49,641 nt of DNA. It comes from Prochlorococcus sp. AG-355-J23 (GTDB lineage: Bacteria; Cyanobacteriota; Cyanobacteriia; PCC-6307; Cyanobiaceae). Positions within the stretch are counted from its first letter, which is position 1; each line of letters opens with the position of its first letter. The notes under the pieces were generated by a model that was not told where the DNA came from, searched no databases, and was given only the letters and a program-made list of their open reading frames with translations. Of the stretch, positions 27,380-35,569 are shown one piece after another. The translations under genes were made by a program, and so were the position numbers. The stretch spans positions 1-49,641 of the forward strand of contig QCDR01000012.1 in assembly GCA_003278705.1 (NCBI GenBank), in the 5' to 3' direction.

Positions 27380-28804
27380 ATGTTTGATGAACTCTCGTCA
27401 CGCTTTGAAGACGCAGTAAAGGGTTTAAGAGGCGAAGCAAAAATTAGTGAAAATAATATTAACGATGCCTTGAAGGAGGTAAAAAGAGCACTCCTAGATG
27501 CGGATGTTAGTTTGTCTGTAGTAAAAGAATTTATATCAGATGTCAAAGATAAAGCTATTGGAGAAGAAGTAGTTAGGGGTGTAAACCCCGGTCAAAAATT
27601 TATAGAAGTTGTAAATAAAGAATTGATTAACATTATGGGGAATGAAAATTCTCCATTAAACGAAAATGAAAGTAGTCCTACAGTCATTTTGATGGCTGGA
27701 CTTCAGGGAGCGGGTAAAACAACTGCAACAGGAAAATTAGGACTTTATTTAAAGGAAAAAGATAAAAAAGTTCTTTTGGTGGCTGCAGATATTTATCGAC
27801 CAGCAGCTGTAGAGCAGCTTAAAACATTGGGAAGTCAATATGAGTTGGAAGTTTTTTCAGCTAGAGAAAAAAATAGCAAACCAGAAGAAATAGCAAAGGA
27901 AGCATTGAATTTTGCTAGTGAAAATGATTTTAATTCGATAATTATTGATACCGCAGGAAGACTGCAAATTGATGATTCCATGATGAGTGAAATGGTTCGA
28001 ATAAAAGAAGTTTCTAATCCTGATGAGGTTTTGCTTGTAGTTGATTCAATGATTGGGCAAGAAGCTGCAGACTTAACAAAGTCATTTCATGAAAAAGTAG
28101 GAATCACAGGGGCGATATTAACTAAGTTGGATGGTGACTCAAGAGGTGGAGCTGCTTTATCAATAAGAAAAATAAGTGGTAAACCAATCAAATTTATAGG
28201 TGTAGGCGAAAAAATAGAGGCACTGCAACCATTCCATCCAGAGAGAATGGCAAGCAGAATTTTAGGCATGGGCGATGTATTAACACTTGTTGAAAAAGCA
28301 CAAAAAGAAGTTGAACTTGCTGATGCAGAAGCGATGCAAAAGAAACTTCAAGAAGCTACGTTCGATTTTAATGATTTTGTTAAGCAAATGAGATTAATTA
28401 AAAGGATGGGATCACTTGGGGGATTGATTAAATTGATTCCTGGAATGAATAAAATTGATGATGGGATGATAAAAGATGGAGAAGATCAACTTAAGAAAAT
28501 AGAATCAATGATCTCTTCAATGACTCTTGAGGAAAAACAAAAACCTGAGGTTCTTGCTGCTCAGCCTTCAAGAAGACAAAGAATCGCTCAGGGTAGCGGT
28601 TATGAGGCAAAAGATGTAGATAAAGTATTAGCTGACTTTCAAAGAATGAGAGGCTTTATGAAGCAAATGTCGAACGGAGGAATGCCAGGAATGGGAGGAA
28701 TGCCAGGAATGGGAGGAATGCCAGGAATGGGAGGGATGAGTGGTAATAAGCCAATGAAAAAACAAAAAAATAATAAAAAGAAAAAAGGTTTTGCAGATTT
28801 ATAG
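27380..28804 (+). CDS. ffh: Signal recognition particle protein
   Basis: GTPase that, with ffs RNA (704-797), targets ribosomes making membrane proteins. The N domain covers about 1-85. The G domain holds LMAGLQGAGKTTATGKLG (P-loop about 107-115), LVAADIYRPAAVEQL, IIDTAGRLQ and TKLDGDSRGGAAL. The M domain (about 300-445) includes FVKQMRLIKRMGSLGGLI and the RNA-binding PSRRQRIAQGSG. The C-terminus has three perfect GMPGMG repeats before a Lys-rich tail. 474 residues. Confidence 0.98.
   Translation: MFDELSSRFEDAVKGLRGEAKISENNINDALKEVKRALLDADVSLSVVKEFISDVKDKAIGEEVVRGVNPGQKFIEVVNKELINIMGNENSPLNENESSPTVILMAGLQGAGKTTATGKLGLYLKEKDKKVLLVAADIYRPAAVEQLKTLGSQYELEVFSAREKNSKPEEIAKEALNFASENDFNSIIIDTAGRLQIDDSMMSEMVRIKEVSNPDEVLLVVDSMIGQEAADLTKSFHEKVGITGAILTKLDGDSRGGAALSIRKISGKPIKFIGVGEKIEALQPFHPERMASRILGMGDVLTLVEKAQKEVELADAEAMQKKLQEATFDFNDFVKQMRLIKRMGSLGGLIKLIPGMNKIDDGMIKDGEDQLKKIESMISSMTLEEKQKPEVLAAQPSRRQRIAQGSGYEAKDVDKVLADFQRMRGFMKQMSNGGMPGMGGMPGMGGMPGMGGMSGNKPMKKQKNNKKKKGFADL
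28679..28732 (+). repeat. Three perfect 18-bp tandem repeats in ffh
   Basis: The unit GGAATGCCAGGAATGGGA occurs at 28679-28696, 28697-28714 and 28715-28732 without a mismatch, and a degenerate partial copy follows. Each unit adds GMPGMG to the methionine-rich end of the Ffh M domain. Being in frame, copy-number changes by slippage would leave the protein intact. Confidence 0.95.
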
Positions 28805-28858
28805 TTTCTATATTTTTACCTTTAAATGATATTATTATTAAAAACGCATTAATTTAAG

Positions 28859-29224
28859 ATGATTAAATTGCGCCTTAAGCGCTTTGGGAAGAAAAAAGAG
28901 GCAAGTTTCAGAATTGTTGCATGCAATAGTACTTCCAGAAGAGATGGTAGACCTCTACAAGAACTAGGTTTTTATAATCCAAGAACTAAGGAAACCAGGC
29001 TTGACACAGAAGCTTTAAGATCAAGACTTACTCAGGGTGCTCAGCCAACTGATGTTGTGAGAACTTTATTAGAAAAGTCAGGGCTATTAGAAAAAACAGA
29101 AAGACCCTCTATCGCAATTGGTAAAGCAAAGTTAGAGAAGGAAAAATTAGCTAAGGCTCAAACTAAAGACGAAGAAAGTGATAATAGTAAAGCTGAAAGC
29201 GAGAGTAATGAAGCTGAAAGCTAA
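28859..29224 (+). CDS. rpsP: 30S ribosomal protein S16 with acidic C-terminal extension
   Basis: Small-subunit protein needed for 30S assembly. Residues 1-80 are the S16 core ([53 protein letters not shown]). The remaining 40 residues are a charged tail ([20 protein letters not shown] and on), rich in Lys then Glu/Ser, longer than the roughly 80-residue E. coli protein but common in cyanobacteria. It follows ffh by 54 bases and precedes the PhoH-like gene by 37. Confidence 0.97.
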   Translation: MIKLRLKRFGKKKEASFRIVACNSTSRRDGRPLQELGFYNPRTKETRLDTEALRSRLTQGAQPTDVVRTLLEKSGLLEKTERPSIAIGKAKLEKEKLAKAQTKDEESDNSKAESESNEAES

Positions 29225-29261
29225 TAAATTTGATAAATTTTTATTCTTATTCAATAACTAG

Positions 29262-30218
29262 ATGAAGGAAGTTTCCAAAACTGGTCACTTCACAATAGAT
29301 CTGCCAAGCTCTGATGCCGCTACAGCATTATCTGGACCTGGTAATTCTTTCTTGAAAAAATTTGAATCTCTTACAGGAGTTTCTCTAACTATAAGAGGCT
29401 TACAGCTTGAGATGAACGGTGTCATATCTAAAATTGAGAGAGCCTCAGCATTAGTGGAACTAACAAGACCAATTTGGGAGCAAGGGTTAGAAGTCCCAGA
29501 GGTAGATCTTAAAGCGGCTTTAAGTTCTTTAAATATGGGCGAATCTTCTTCACATGCTGAACTTGGAAAAAAAATTCTTGCGCGTTCCAAAGAAGGAAGA
29601 TTTTTAAGACCAAGAACTATAAGGCAAAAAGAATATGTTGAAGCTATTGAAAACTTTGATCTTACATTTGCAATTGGCCCTGCTGGAACTGGTAAGACAT
29701 TTTTAGCAACTGTTTGCGCGGCAAGACTATTGAACGAGAAAAAAATTGAAAAAATTGTTTTAACCAGACCTGCTGTAGAAGCTGGTGAAAGTTTGGGATT
29801 TCTACCTGGTGATTTGCAACAAAAAGTAGATCCATATTTAAGACCATTATTTGATTCTTTACATAGTATTTTCGGGTTTGATAGAACAAATTCGTTAATT
29901 GATAAGGGAATTATTGAAGTTGCTCCTTTGGCATTTATGAGAGGAAGAACTTTAGACAATTCTTTGATTATCTTGGATGAAGCACAAAATACTACTTGCT
30001 CTCAAATGAGAATGTTTTTGACCAGATTAGGAGAGAGATCTAAAATGGTCGTAAACGGAGATATTACACAAATTGATTTAAAAAAAGATCAGGAAAGCGG
30101 CCTCATTGAAGCATCGAGAATTTTCTCTGAAACAGAAGGTATAAAATTTTGTTATTTAAATATTGAAGATGTAGTTCGTCATCCTTTAGTTCAGAAAATT
30201 ATTGAGGCTTATCAATAA
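29262..30218 (+). CDS. phoH: PhoH-like ATPase
   Basis: Predicted P-loop ATPase of the PhoH/YbeZ family, associated with RNA metabolism and, in E. coli, phosphate-regulated. After a KH-like N-terminal part (about 1-70) comes the ATPase core: Walker A GPAGTGKT at 139-146, the RPAVEAGESLGFLPGD segment near 167-182, Walker B LIILDEAQN near 235-243 and the sensor-like VVNGDITQIDL. The 318 residues are normal for the YbeZ form. No PIN domain is present. Lies in an ffh-rpsP-phoH run on the plus strand. Confidence 0.92.
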   Translation: MKEVSKTGHFTIDLPSSDAATALSGPGNSFLKKFESLTGVSLTIRGLQLEMNGVISKIERASALVELTRPIWEQGLEVPEVDLKAALSSLNMGESSSHAELGKKILARSKEGRFLRPRTIRQKEYVEAIENFDLTFAIGPAGTGKTFLATVCAARLLNEKKIEKIVLTRPAVEAGESLGFLPGDLQQKVDPYLRPLFDSLHSIFGFDRTNSLIDKGIIEVAPLAFMRGRTLDNSLIILDEAQNTTCSQMRMFLTRLGERSKMVVNGDITQIDLKKDQESGLIEASRIFSETEGIKFCYLNIEDVVRHPLVQKIIEAYQ

Positions 30219-30291
30219 TTTTATAACTCTGGAGATCCGTACCCTGAAATTTTAAAAATCAAGTAGAATAAATCCATATTTAATAAAAAAA

Positions 30292-31029
30292 ATGCCAGCA
30301 AGTAGTAATTTCAATCAAGCTATTCGTGAAGCACAAACTAGTTCAATTGTTGGACCTAATGTTGTTCAAAAAGCTTTACCTTATGTAGGTGGAGGTATGG
30401 TTCTAACTTCTTTAGGCGTTTTAGCAGGTGTCTCACTCATAGCAACAAATCCCGGTCTTTTCCAGCCTCTTTCAATAGTTGCATTAATTGCAGAATTGAT
30501 TTTGTTTTTTATAGCCACAAGCGCTGCAAATAATGCAAATAATGCGAAGGCTCTGCCCTTGTTGACAGGATTTAGTTTGTTAACTGGATTCACCTTAAGT
30601 GGAATAGTTGCTTTAGCAATAGGAACAATTGGTATTGGTTCGGTTGGAACAGCTGCCTTAGCTACTGGTATAACTTTCGTTATTGCCTCTTACACTGGCC
30701 AAAGAATGAGTGATAGTGTTGGTCAAGCATTAAGTGGCGTGGTTGGTCTTGGGTTGATAGGACTGCTTATAGCAATGTTTGTCCAATTAATTGGAGGATT
30801 CTTTGCTCCAGGAGTTTTTGGAGGTTCAGGACTCGAATTGATAATTGCAGGATTTGGAACTGTCCTATTTGTTGCAATGTCTTTTGTTGATTTCTATACA
30901 ATGCCAAGAAGATATAATGATGAGCAATACCTTGCAGGTGCTTTAGGTATGTACCTAACCTATATAAATCTTTTCGTGTTTATATTGAGATTAATGATTG
31001 CACTTCAAGGTGGAGGAAGAAGAGACTAA
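30292..31029 (+). CDS. Bax inhibitor-1/YccA-like multi-span membrane protein
   Basis: The 245 residues hold about seven hydrophobic segments starting at residue 30, for example VGGGMVLTSLGVLAGVSLIA, IVALIAELILFFIA and LTGFSLLTGFTLSGIVALAI. The ending, DEQYLAGALGMYLTYINLFVFILRLM, is very like the last helices of the BI-1/YccA family, which contain a stability- and calcium-leak-linked set of acidic residues. Function in cyanobacteria is unknown. It is followed by a strong terminator at 31054-31084. Confidence 0.8.
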   Translation: MPASSNFNQAIREAQTSSIVGPNVVQKALPYVGGGMVLTSLGVLAGVSLIATNPGLFQPLSIVALIAELILFFIATSAANNANNAKALPLLTGFSLLTGFTLSGIVALAIGTIGIGSVGTAALATGITFVIASYTGQRMSDSVGQALSGVVGLGLIGLLIAMFVQLIGGFFAPGVFGGSGLELIIAGFGTVLFVAMSFVDFYTMPRRYNDEQYLAGALGMYLTYINLFVFILRLMIALQGGGRRD

Positions 31030-31053
31030 ACACGTAACGTAAATAACTAACCT

Positions 31054-31084
31054 AAAGCGTAGATTTGTTTCTACGCTTTTTTTA
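31054..31084. terminator. Strong bidirectional rho-independent terminator
   Basis: A 10-bp perfect stem (AAAGCGTAGA at 31054-31063 with TCTACGCTTT at 31070-31079) encloses the loop TTTGTT, with a T-run after it and an A-rich flank before it. It serves the BI-1-like gene on plus and the convergent 31082-31609 gene on minus, whose stop codon lies inside the T-run. It is the clearest hairpin terminator in the window. Confidence 0.9.
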
Positions 31085-31609
31085 TTGGGCGATATCAAGA
31101 ATTTGTTTTTTTATGAATTCCTTTTGCTCTGAGTCATATTTTATTGAATTATCAAAACTATTGCCCATATCATCTAAGTATCTAAGAACTTGATTGACAG
31201 ACTTTGTAACTGACTTAGTTTCTAGCAGTCTTAAAATAGTCTTACATCTATCTGAAATGTTTTCCGATGTTATCTCATATTCATGATTATTATCTCTTCT
31301 ATGAATAATAATTTGAGCGGAACTCATTATTAAATTTTTTACTACTATATCTGTTACAGCATCACCACCTTCGTTCAGTTTGTAAATTAGTGAAAAAGGA
31401 AGTTTATCTAACAAAAAACAATCTTTATCTGATAAAGCATATGCAAAAAATCCTCTGAGTCCATTTCTTGTTTTAGTTAGCTCTGCGATTCTATCTGCTA
31501 AAACCTCTTCGCTGAGTAAATCTTCACTCCACTCTTTGCACCATTGTGCGGATATGTTTATTGCTTGCGTGAACGTAGCTTCTTTAAAATTTATGGTTTT
31601 TTTTTCCAT
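31082..31609 (-). CDS. Conserved-looking protein of unknown function
   Basis: I do not recognise a family. The 175 residues are soluble, without signal peptide or membrane span. They include a Trp/Glu-rich N-terminal part (AQWCKEWSEDLLSEEVLADR), a central strand-like stretch (LPFSLIYKLNEGGDAVTDIV) and a helical C-terminus. A single isolated gene, divergent from era (38 bases) and terminated by the shared hairpin. Its clean length and good codon pattern support a real gene; picocyanobacterial genomes hold many such proteins. Confidence 0.75.
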   Translation of the reverse strand: MEKKTINFKEATFTQAINISAQWCKEWSEDLLSEEVLADRIAELTKTRNGLRGFFAYALSDKDCFLLDKLPFSLIYKLNEGGDAVTDIVVKNLIMSSAQIIIHRRDNNHEYEITSENISDRCKTILRLLETKSVTKSVNQVLRYLDDMGNSFDNSIKYDSEQKEFIKKQILDIAQ

Positions 31610-31647
31610 TTTTGATCAGAATTTTATTATTGATGCATTAAAAGTCT

Positions 31648-32559
31648 TTGGCTAATTATAGATCTGGGTTTGTAACTTTACTAGGAAGGCCAAATGTCGG
31701 TAAATCTACTTTAATAAATAAATTGATTGGAGAAAAAATTACAATTACTTCTCCCATAGCGCAAACTACTAGAAATAAATTAAAAGGAATACTTACTAAA
31801 GACAATGGGCAAATAATTTTTGTTGATACTCCAGGTGTTCATAAACCTCATCATCGACTTGGAGAGATATTAGTAAAAAACGCAAAATCTGCAATTAATG
31901 GAGTTGATATGGTAATTTTTGTAATTGATTCAAGTGAAGAACCTGGTAGAGGCGATGAATATATTTTGAACTTTCTAATCGCAAATAAAGCAGAGTTTAT
32001 TGTGGCATTAAATAAGTGGGATTTGGTTAATAAAGAATTTAGGAATTTACGATTAGATCAGTATAGAAGATTTTTTGGAATTAATAGAAACTTTCAAATT
32101 GTAAGTGCTTCTCGAGGAGAGGGATGTTCTGAACTAGTCGAGATGGCACTTAATTTTCTTCCAGAGGGACCAAAACTTTATAGCGAAGAGACGATTTGCG
32201 ACCAACCATTAGATAACTTATTGTCTGATTTAGTAAGAGAGCAGGTATTAGAAAATACAAGAGAAGAGGTGCCTCATAGTGTCGCAGTAAAGATAGAAAA
32301 GAGAGAAGAAATGAAAAGAAAAAATGGCAAAGTTTTTACAGCTATCTTGGCTACTATTATTGTTGAAAGATCAACTCAAAAAGGGATTCTTATTGGAAAG
32401 AAAGGTTCAATGTTAAAAATGATTGGTCAGTCAGCAAGATCAAATATGTCAAAATTAATTGATGGTCCAGTTCACCTAGAGTTGTTTGTGAAAGTTGTTC
32501 CAAATTGGAGAAAAAAAGAATCAAGGTTAATTGAGTTTGGTTATGAGGAAGATTTCTAG
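31648..32559 (+). CDS. era: GTPase Era
   Basis: Essential GTPase that chaperones 16S rRNA 3'-end maturation. The G1 motif GRPNVGKST is at 13-21, G2 is around QTTRNKLKGI, G3 is VDTPGVHKP near 58-66 and G4 is NKWD near 122-125. The C-terminal KH domain has KKGSMLKMIGQSARSNM, with the GxxG-like loop IGKKGSM near 248-254. 303 residues. The TTG at 31648 is the only usual start that keeps the first strand. Its stop codon abuts the ATG of the next gene with no gap (TAG-ATG). Confidence 0.95.
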   Translation: MANYRSGFVTLLGRPNVGKSTLINKLIGEKITITSPIAQTTRNKLKGILTKDNGQIIFVDTPGVHKPHHRLGEILVKNAKSAINGVDMVIFVIDSSEEPGRGDEYILNFLIANKAEFIVALNKWDLVNKEFRNLRLDQYRRFFGINRNFQIVSASRGEGCSELVEMALNFLPEGPKLYSEETICDQPLDNLLSDLVREQVLENTREEVPHSVAVKIEKREEMKRKNGKVFTAILATIIVERSTQKGILIGKKGSMLKMIGQSARSNMSKLIDGPVHLELFVKVVPNWRKKESRLIEFGYEEDF

Positions 32560-33780
32560 ATGAGTGGTTTTAATTTTGATGTAATTACATTGTTCCCTAA
32601 AGCTTTTGAATTAATTAATAATTTAGGGGTCATAACAAAAGCTCTAGATAAGAGTTTGATCAATGTAAATTTACATGATTTAAGAGAATATGGAGAAGGT
32701 TCTTACAGACAAGTAGACGATAAGCCTTATGGAGGAGGAGCAGGTATGGTATTAAAACCTGAACCTATTTATAAGGCACATAAATCAATTAGAAAATTAC
32801 CTAAAAGTAAAACTTTGCTGATGACCCCACAGGGTAAAGTCCTAAAGCAAAAGGATTTTGCGAGATGGTCCACTTTGGACCAAATAATAATTATTTGTGG
32901 TCAATATGAAGGTTTTGATGAAAGGATTAGATTTTTAGCTGATGAAGAGATATCGATAGGCGATTATGTGCTTTCTGGAGGTGAAATACCCGCAATATCA
33001 ATAATTAACGGTTTGACTAGATTATTACCAGGAACTCTTGGTGATCCAGACTCCTTAGTCGATGAGAGTCATAATTCTTCTTTATTAGAATATCCTCAAT
33101 ACACGAGGCCGTTAACTTTTAAAGATATGAAAGTGCCAGATATTCTAGTGAGCGGTAATCATGAAGAGATTAAATCTTGGAGAATGAGAAAAAGTTTTGA
33201 AAGAACATTGGAGAGAAGAAGTGACTTAATTTCAAATGAAAACTACAAAAAATCCCCACAAAGTAAGAGAATAATAAAAGAAAATAATCAATTCATGAAA
33301 TTTAGAATAGGTAATGGATACGATATTCACAGACTAGTAGAGGATAGAGATTTAATTATTGGAGGAGTAAAGTTACATCATCCTGAAAATTTAGGATTGG
33401 ATGGTCATAGTGATGCTGATGTTTTAAGTCATTCAATAATGGATGCATTGTTGGGAGCACTTTCGTTGGGCGACATAGGAAAGTATTTCCCCCCATCTGA
33501 TGAAAAATGGAAAAATGCTGATAGCTTGTTTTTGTTATCAAAAGTAATTGACTTGATAAGACAAGATGGTTGGGAAATAAATAATATTGATAGTGTTCTT
33601 GTTGCTGAAAGGCCAAAAATCATGCCACATATAAAACTAATGAAAAAAAACATTTCTGAAATTTTAAATATTGAAGAAAATTTAATTGGGATTAAAGCAA
33701 CCACGAATGAAAAATTGGGTCCAGAAGGGAGAGAAGAGGGTATTAGTTGCCATTCAGTAGTTCTTCTTGAGAAAAAATGA
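32560..33780 (+). CDS. trmD-ispF: Fused tRNA (guanine-N1)-methyltransferase TrmD and IspF (MECDP synthase)
   Basis: One 406-codon frame covers two unrelated enzymes. Residues 1-about 235 are TrmD, which methylates G37: [47 protein letters not shown] and EYPQYTRP. After a short basic linker, residues 246-406 are IspF of the MEP isoprenoid pathway: zinc ligands D255, H257 and H283 ([19 protein letters not shown]) and the C-terminal [17 protein letters not shown] Met at 33295 would start a 161-residue IspF, its normal full length, so this looks like two adjacent genes that have lost the stop between them. Both domains look intact. Confidence 0.93.
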   Translation: MSGFNFDVITLFPKAFELINNLGVITKALDKSLINVNLHDLREYGEGSYRQVDDKPYGGGAGMVLKPEPIYKAHKSIRKLPKSKTLLMTPQGKVLKQKDFARWSTLDQIIIICGQYEGFDERIRFLADEEISIGDYVLSGGEIPAISIINGLTRLLPGTLGDPDSLVDESHNSSLLEYPQYTRPLTFKDMKVPDILVSGNHEEIKSWRMRKSFERTLERRSDLISNENYKKSPQSKRIIKENNQFMKFRIGNGYDIHRLVEDRDLIIGGVKLHHPENLGLDGHSDADVLSHSIMDALLGALSLGDIGKYFPPSDEKWKNADSLFLLSKVIDLIRQDGWEINNIDSVLVAERPKIMPHIKLMKKNISEILNIEENLIGIKATTNEKLGPEGREEGISCHSVVLLEKK

Positions 33781-34223
33781 GATTTAATTTAAATTTGAAA
33801 AAAAAAATTCAAAGATTTTGTTTATTATTAATTTGTTTAGTAATTTTAATTTTTCAATCTGATATTCCCAATTTAAAAGCTCTTACAATGGATAATTTTC
33901 AAAGTGAAATGGTTACAGAGGAATTAAGACTTAAAGTACCTGCTGATGTAAAAGCTGCTTGGCTAAATGCGGAAAAAGAAATATGGGAGCCTTGGTTATC
34001 TTCTCAAGATGGTTTTTTGGGTAGACAATTATTTTGGGATAAAGAAAAAGAAGAAGCTTTAATATTAGTAAATTGGAAAAGTAAGAAATTATGGAAAAGC
34101 ATACCAATGTCAGAAGTAAATGTAGTTCAACAAAAATTTGAAGATAATGTTAAAGCTGTTCTAAATGTAGGCGATAATCCTTTTGAATTGATTTATGAGG
34201 GAGAATTAGATAAACAAAGATGA
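33777..34223 (+). CDS. Cyanobacterial TIGR03792-type protein, N-terminal membrane segment
   Basis: The 148 residues begin with a basic and then hydrophobic stretch (about 13-30, [16 protein letters not shown]), a signal or anchor. The following small domain ([20 protein letters not shown]..., then [20 protein letters not shown]) looks like the ferredoxin-like ABM-type fold of the family I know as TIGR03792, found in cyanobacteria with no known activity. It starts by a 4-base ATGA overlap with ispF and ends by a 4-base overlap with the next gene, so all are translated as one unit. Family assignment is from memory of the sequence pattern. Confidence 0.7.
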   Translation: MRFNLNLKKKIQRFCLLLICLVILIFQSDIPNLKALTMDNFQSEMVTEELRLKVPADVKAAWLNAEKEIWEPWLSSQDGFLGRQLFWDKEKEEALILVNWKSKKLWKSIPMSEVNVVQQKFEDNVKAVLNVGDNPFELIYEGELDKQR

Positions 34224-34876
34224 ATTTTGATATCAAGTTTGATTTTCAAAGAAGAGATAGGCTTGGACTCATTGAGGCTATTTGGGGGCAAGATAAGAGT
34301 ATCGACCAATTAGAAAGATTATGTGGAAATGTATTAAGTAAAAATGAGGTTGTTTTCATTACTAGGATTAATAGTGAAAAGGCTAATTATCTTTTAGATT
34401 TGTATGATGATGCACGATTCCATGAAGAAGCAAATTGCCTAACAATTGGGAAAAATTTTAATAAAATAATTACGAATAAAAAAGTTGCCATAATTTCAGG
34501 CGGCTCAAGCGATTTGGCCGTAACACTTGAAGCACAATTAGCTCTCGAAATTTATGGAGTGAATTGTCAATCTTTTATAGATATTGGAGTAGCGGGACTT
34601 CATCGATTGATGAGTCAGTTAGAAGAAATTAATAAATATGATGTATTAATAGTTTGTGCTGGAATGGAAGGAGCTTTGGCAACAGTTGTGGGCGGATTGT
34701 TGGCTCAACCGATAATTGCAGTACCTGTCTCAGTAGGATACGGCGTTAGCAAGGATGGAGAAACTGCTTTAAATAGTATGTTGTCAAGCTGTTCTCCAGG
34801 GATTGCAGTTATGAATATAGATAATGGTTACGGAGCAGCAATGGCGGCTCTCAGAATTATTAAAAGTATTTCCTAA
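34220..34876 (+). CDS. larB: LarB/CpmA-family protein (AIR carboxylase-like)
   Basis: PurE-related carboxylase fold. In other bacteria LarB carboxylates nicotinate adenine dinucleotide for the nickel-pincer cofactor, and the cyanobacterial homologue is known as circadian phase modifier CpmA. In the 218 residues the PurE-like core shows VAIISGGSSDLAVTLEAQLA (about 90-109) and VCAGMEGALATVVGGLLAQP (about 151-170), followed by VPVSVGYGVSKDG. No larC, larE or larA is in the window, so the role here is uncertain. It overlaps the upstream gene by 4 bases. Confidence 0.87.
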   Translation: MNFDIKFDFQRRDRLGLIEAIWGQDKSIDQLERLCGNVLSKNEVVFITRINSEKANYLLDLYDDARFHEEANCLTIGKNFNKIITNKKVAIISGGSSDLAVTLEAQLALEIYGVNCQSFIDIGVAGLHRLMSQLEEINKYDVLIVCAGMEGALATVVGGLLAQPIIAVPVSVGYGVSKDGETALNSMLSSCSPGIAVMNIDNGYGAAMAALRIIKSIS

Positions 34877-34880
34877 ATAA

Positions 34881-35012
34881 TCACTTTTTTTCTATTTCTA
34901 ATAGGTTTTCTATCCATAAATTTAGTTGTTTTGATAGCATTCCTTCTTCTCTCATTTTGATTGCTTTTATCACGACTTCTGTATTTACCCACTCTGGAAA
35001 TCTTTTCGGCAT
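34881..35012 (-). CDS. 43-residue soluble small protein, unknown
   Basis: Hand translation on the minus strand gives MPKRFPEWVNTEVVIKAIKM and then REEGMLSKQLNLWIENLLEI plus EKK. ATG start at 35012-35010, TGA stop at 34883-34881. It is charged and predicted helical, with two tryptophans. I do not recognise it. The composition is more protein-like than expected for random AT-rich DNA, and the ORF ends 4 bases from the larB stop. Together with the next entry it fills the 483-base gap between larB and thiS, where I see nothing else. Confidence 0.5.
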   Translation of the reverse strand: MPKRFPEWVNTEVVIKAIKMREEGMLSKQLNLWIENLLEIEKK

Positions 35013-35079
35013 TTATTTTTATATTCAGTATTTTTAATTTGGTACAAATTTTTATAAAAACAAGATCTAAGTAACAAAT

Positions 35080-35247
35080 TTAATCTTTTATGTTTGATTT
35101 TGTACCTAATCTAGAAAGCTCAGATGAGGTATGTTCACTTTCTACATTTTTTAATCTTTCAATCAGCTCGGAGAGATCTTTATGAGCCAACTCCCCATTT
35201 TGCTCCCATTTTAGCGACCTTGAGTTGCCATCAATTTTTTCTTTCAT
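35080..35247 (-). CDS. 55-residue charged small protein, unknown
   Basis: Hand translation gives MKEKIDGNSRSLKWEQNGEL, AHKDLSELIERLKNVESEHT and SSELSRLGTKSNIKD, stop TAA at 35082-35080. It has a helical heptad-like middle (LSELIERLKNVE) and no membrane segment. The plus-strand ORF over the same bases (35124-35330) is a poorer candidate with a biased Phe/His/Leu composition. No family recognised; possibly a picocyanobacterial small protein. Confidence 0.55.
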   Translation of the reverse strand: MKEKIDGNSRSLKWEQNGELAHKDLSELIERLKNVESEHTSSELSRLGTKSNIKD

Positions 35248-35359
35248 TGTTATTTTTAGGTATTAAAAATATAAAACGAAAAAAGGAGAAATTTGGTTAT
35301 TGTTTCAATCCTAAACTTAAAAAATTATGAAGATTTTTAATACATTAAATATTTTTCTT

Positions 35360-35569
35360 TTATCCGCCACCAACTATTGAAACAATTTCTAAATTATCAC
35401 CATCTTTAAGCTTCACTTTTTCCCAATTCATTGAATTTATAATTAAATTATTTAATTCCACTACAATTGTGTTTGGTTTATATCCCATATGGTGAAGAGC
35501 TTTGGATAGTAGAGCATTTTCTTGATCAAGTTCTATTTTTTTTTCTTCTCCATTTACCCTAATTTTCAT
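35360..35569 (-). CDS. thiS: Sulfur-carrier protein ThiS
   Basis: Ubiquitin-like carrier that donates sulfur for the thiazole of thiamine as a C-terminal thiocarboxylate. The 69 residues have the beta-grasp pattern (MKIRVNGEEKKIEL, TIVVELNNLIIN, LKDGDNLEIVSIVGGG) and end in the diagnostic glycines. Its start overlaps the 3' end of thiE by 11 bases, so it is in the thiE operon. Confidence 0.93.
   Translation of the reverse strand: MKIRVNGEEKKIELDQENALLSKALHHMGYKPNTIVVELNNLIINSMNWEKVKLKDGDNLEIVSIVGGG

Noticed and set aside
29285..29959. 224-residue ORF antisense to phoH
   Set aside because: It is a long shadow frame with Ser/Leu/Pro-rich composition and no motif; the PhoH frame has clear Walker motifs.
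35124..35330. 68-residue plus-strand ORF
   Set aside because: It opposes the better 55-residue minus-strand ORF and has biased Phe/His/Leu composition without a motif.
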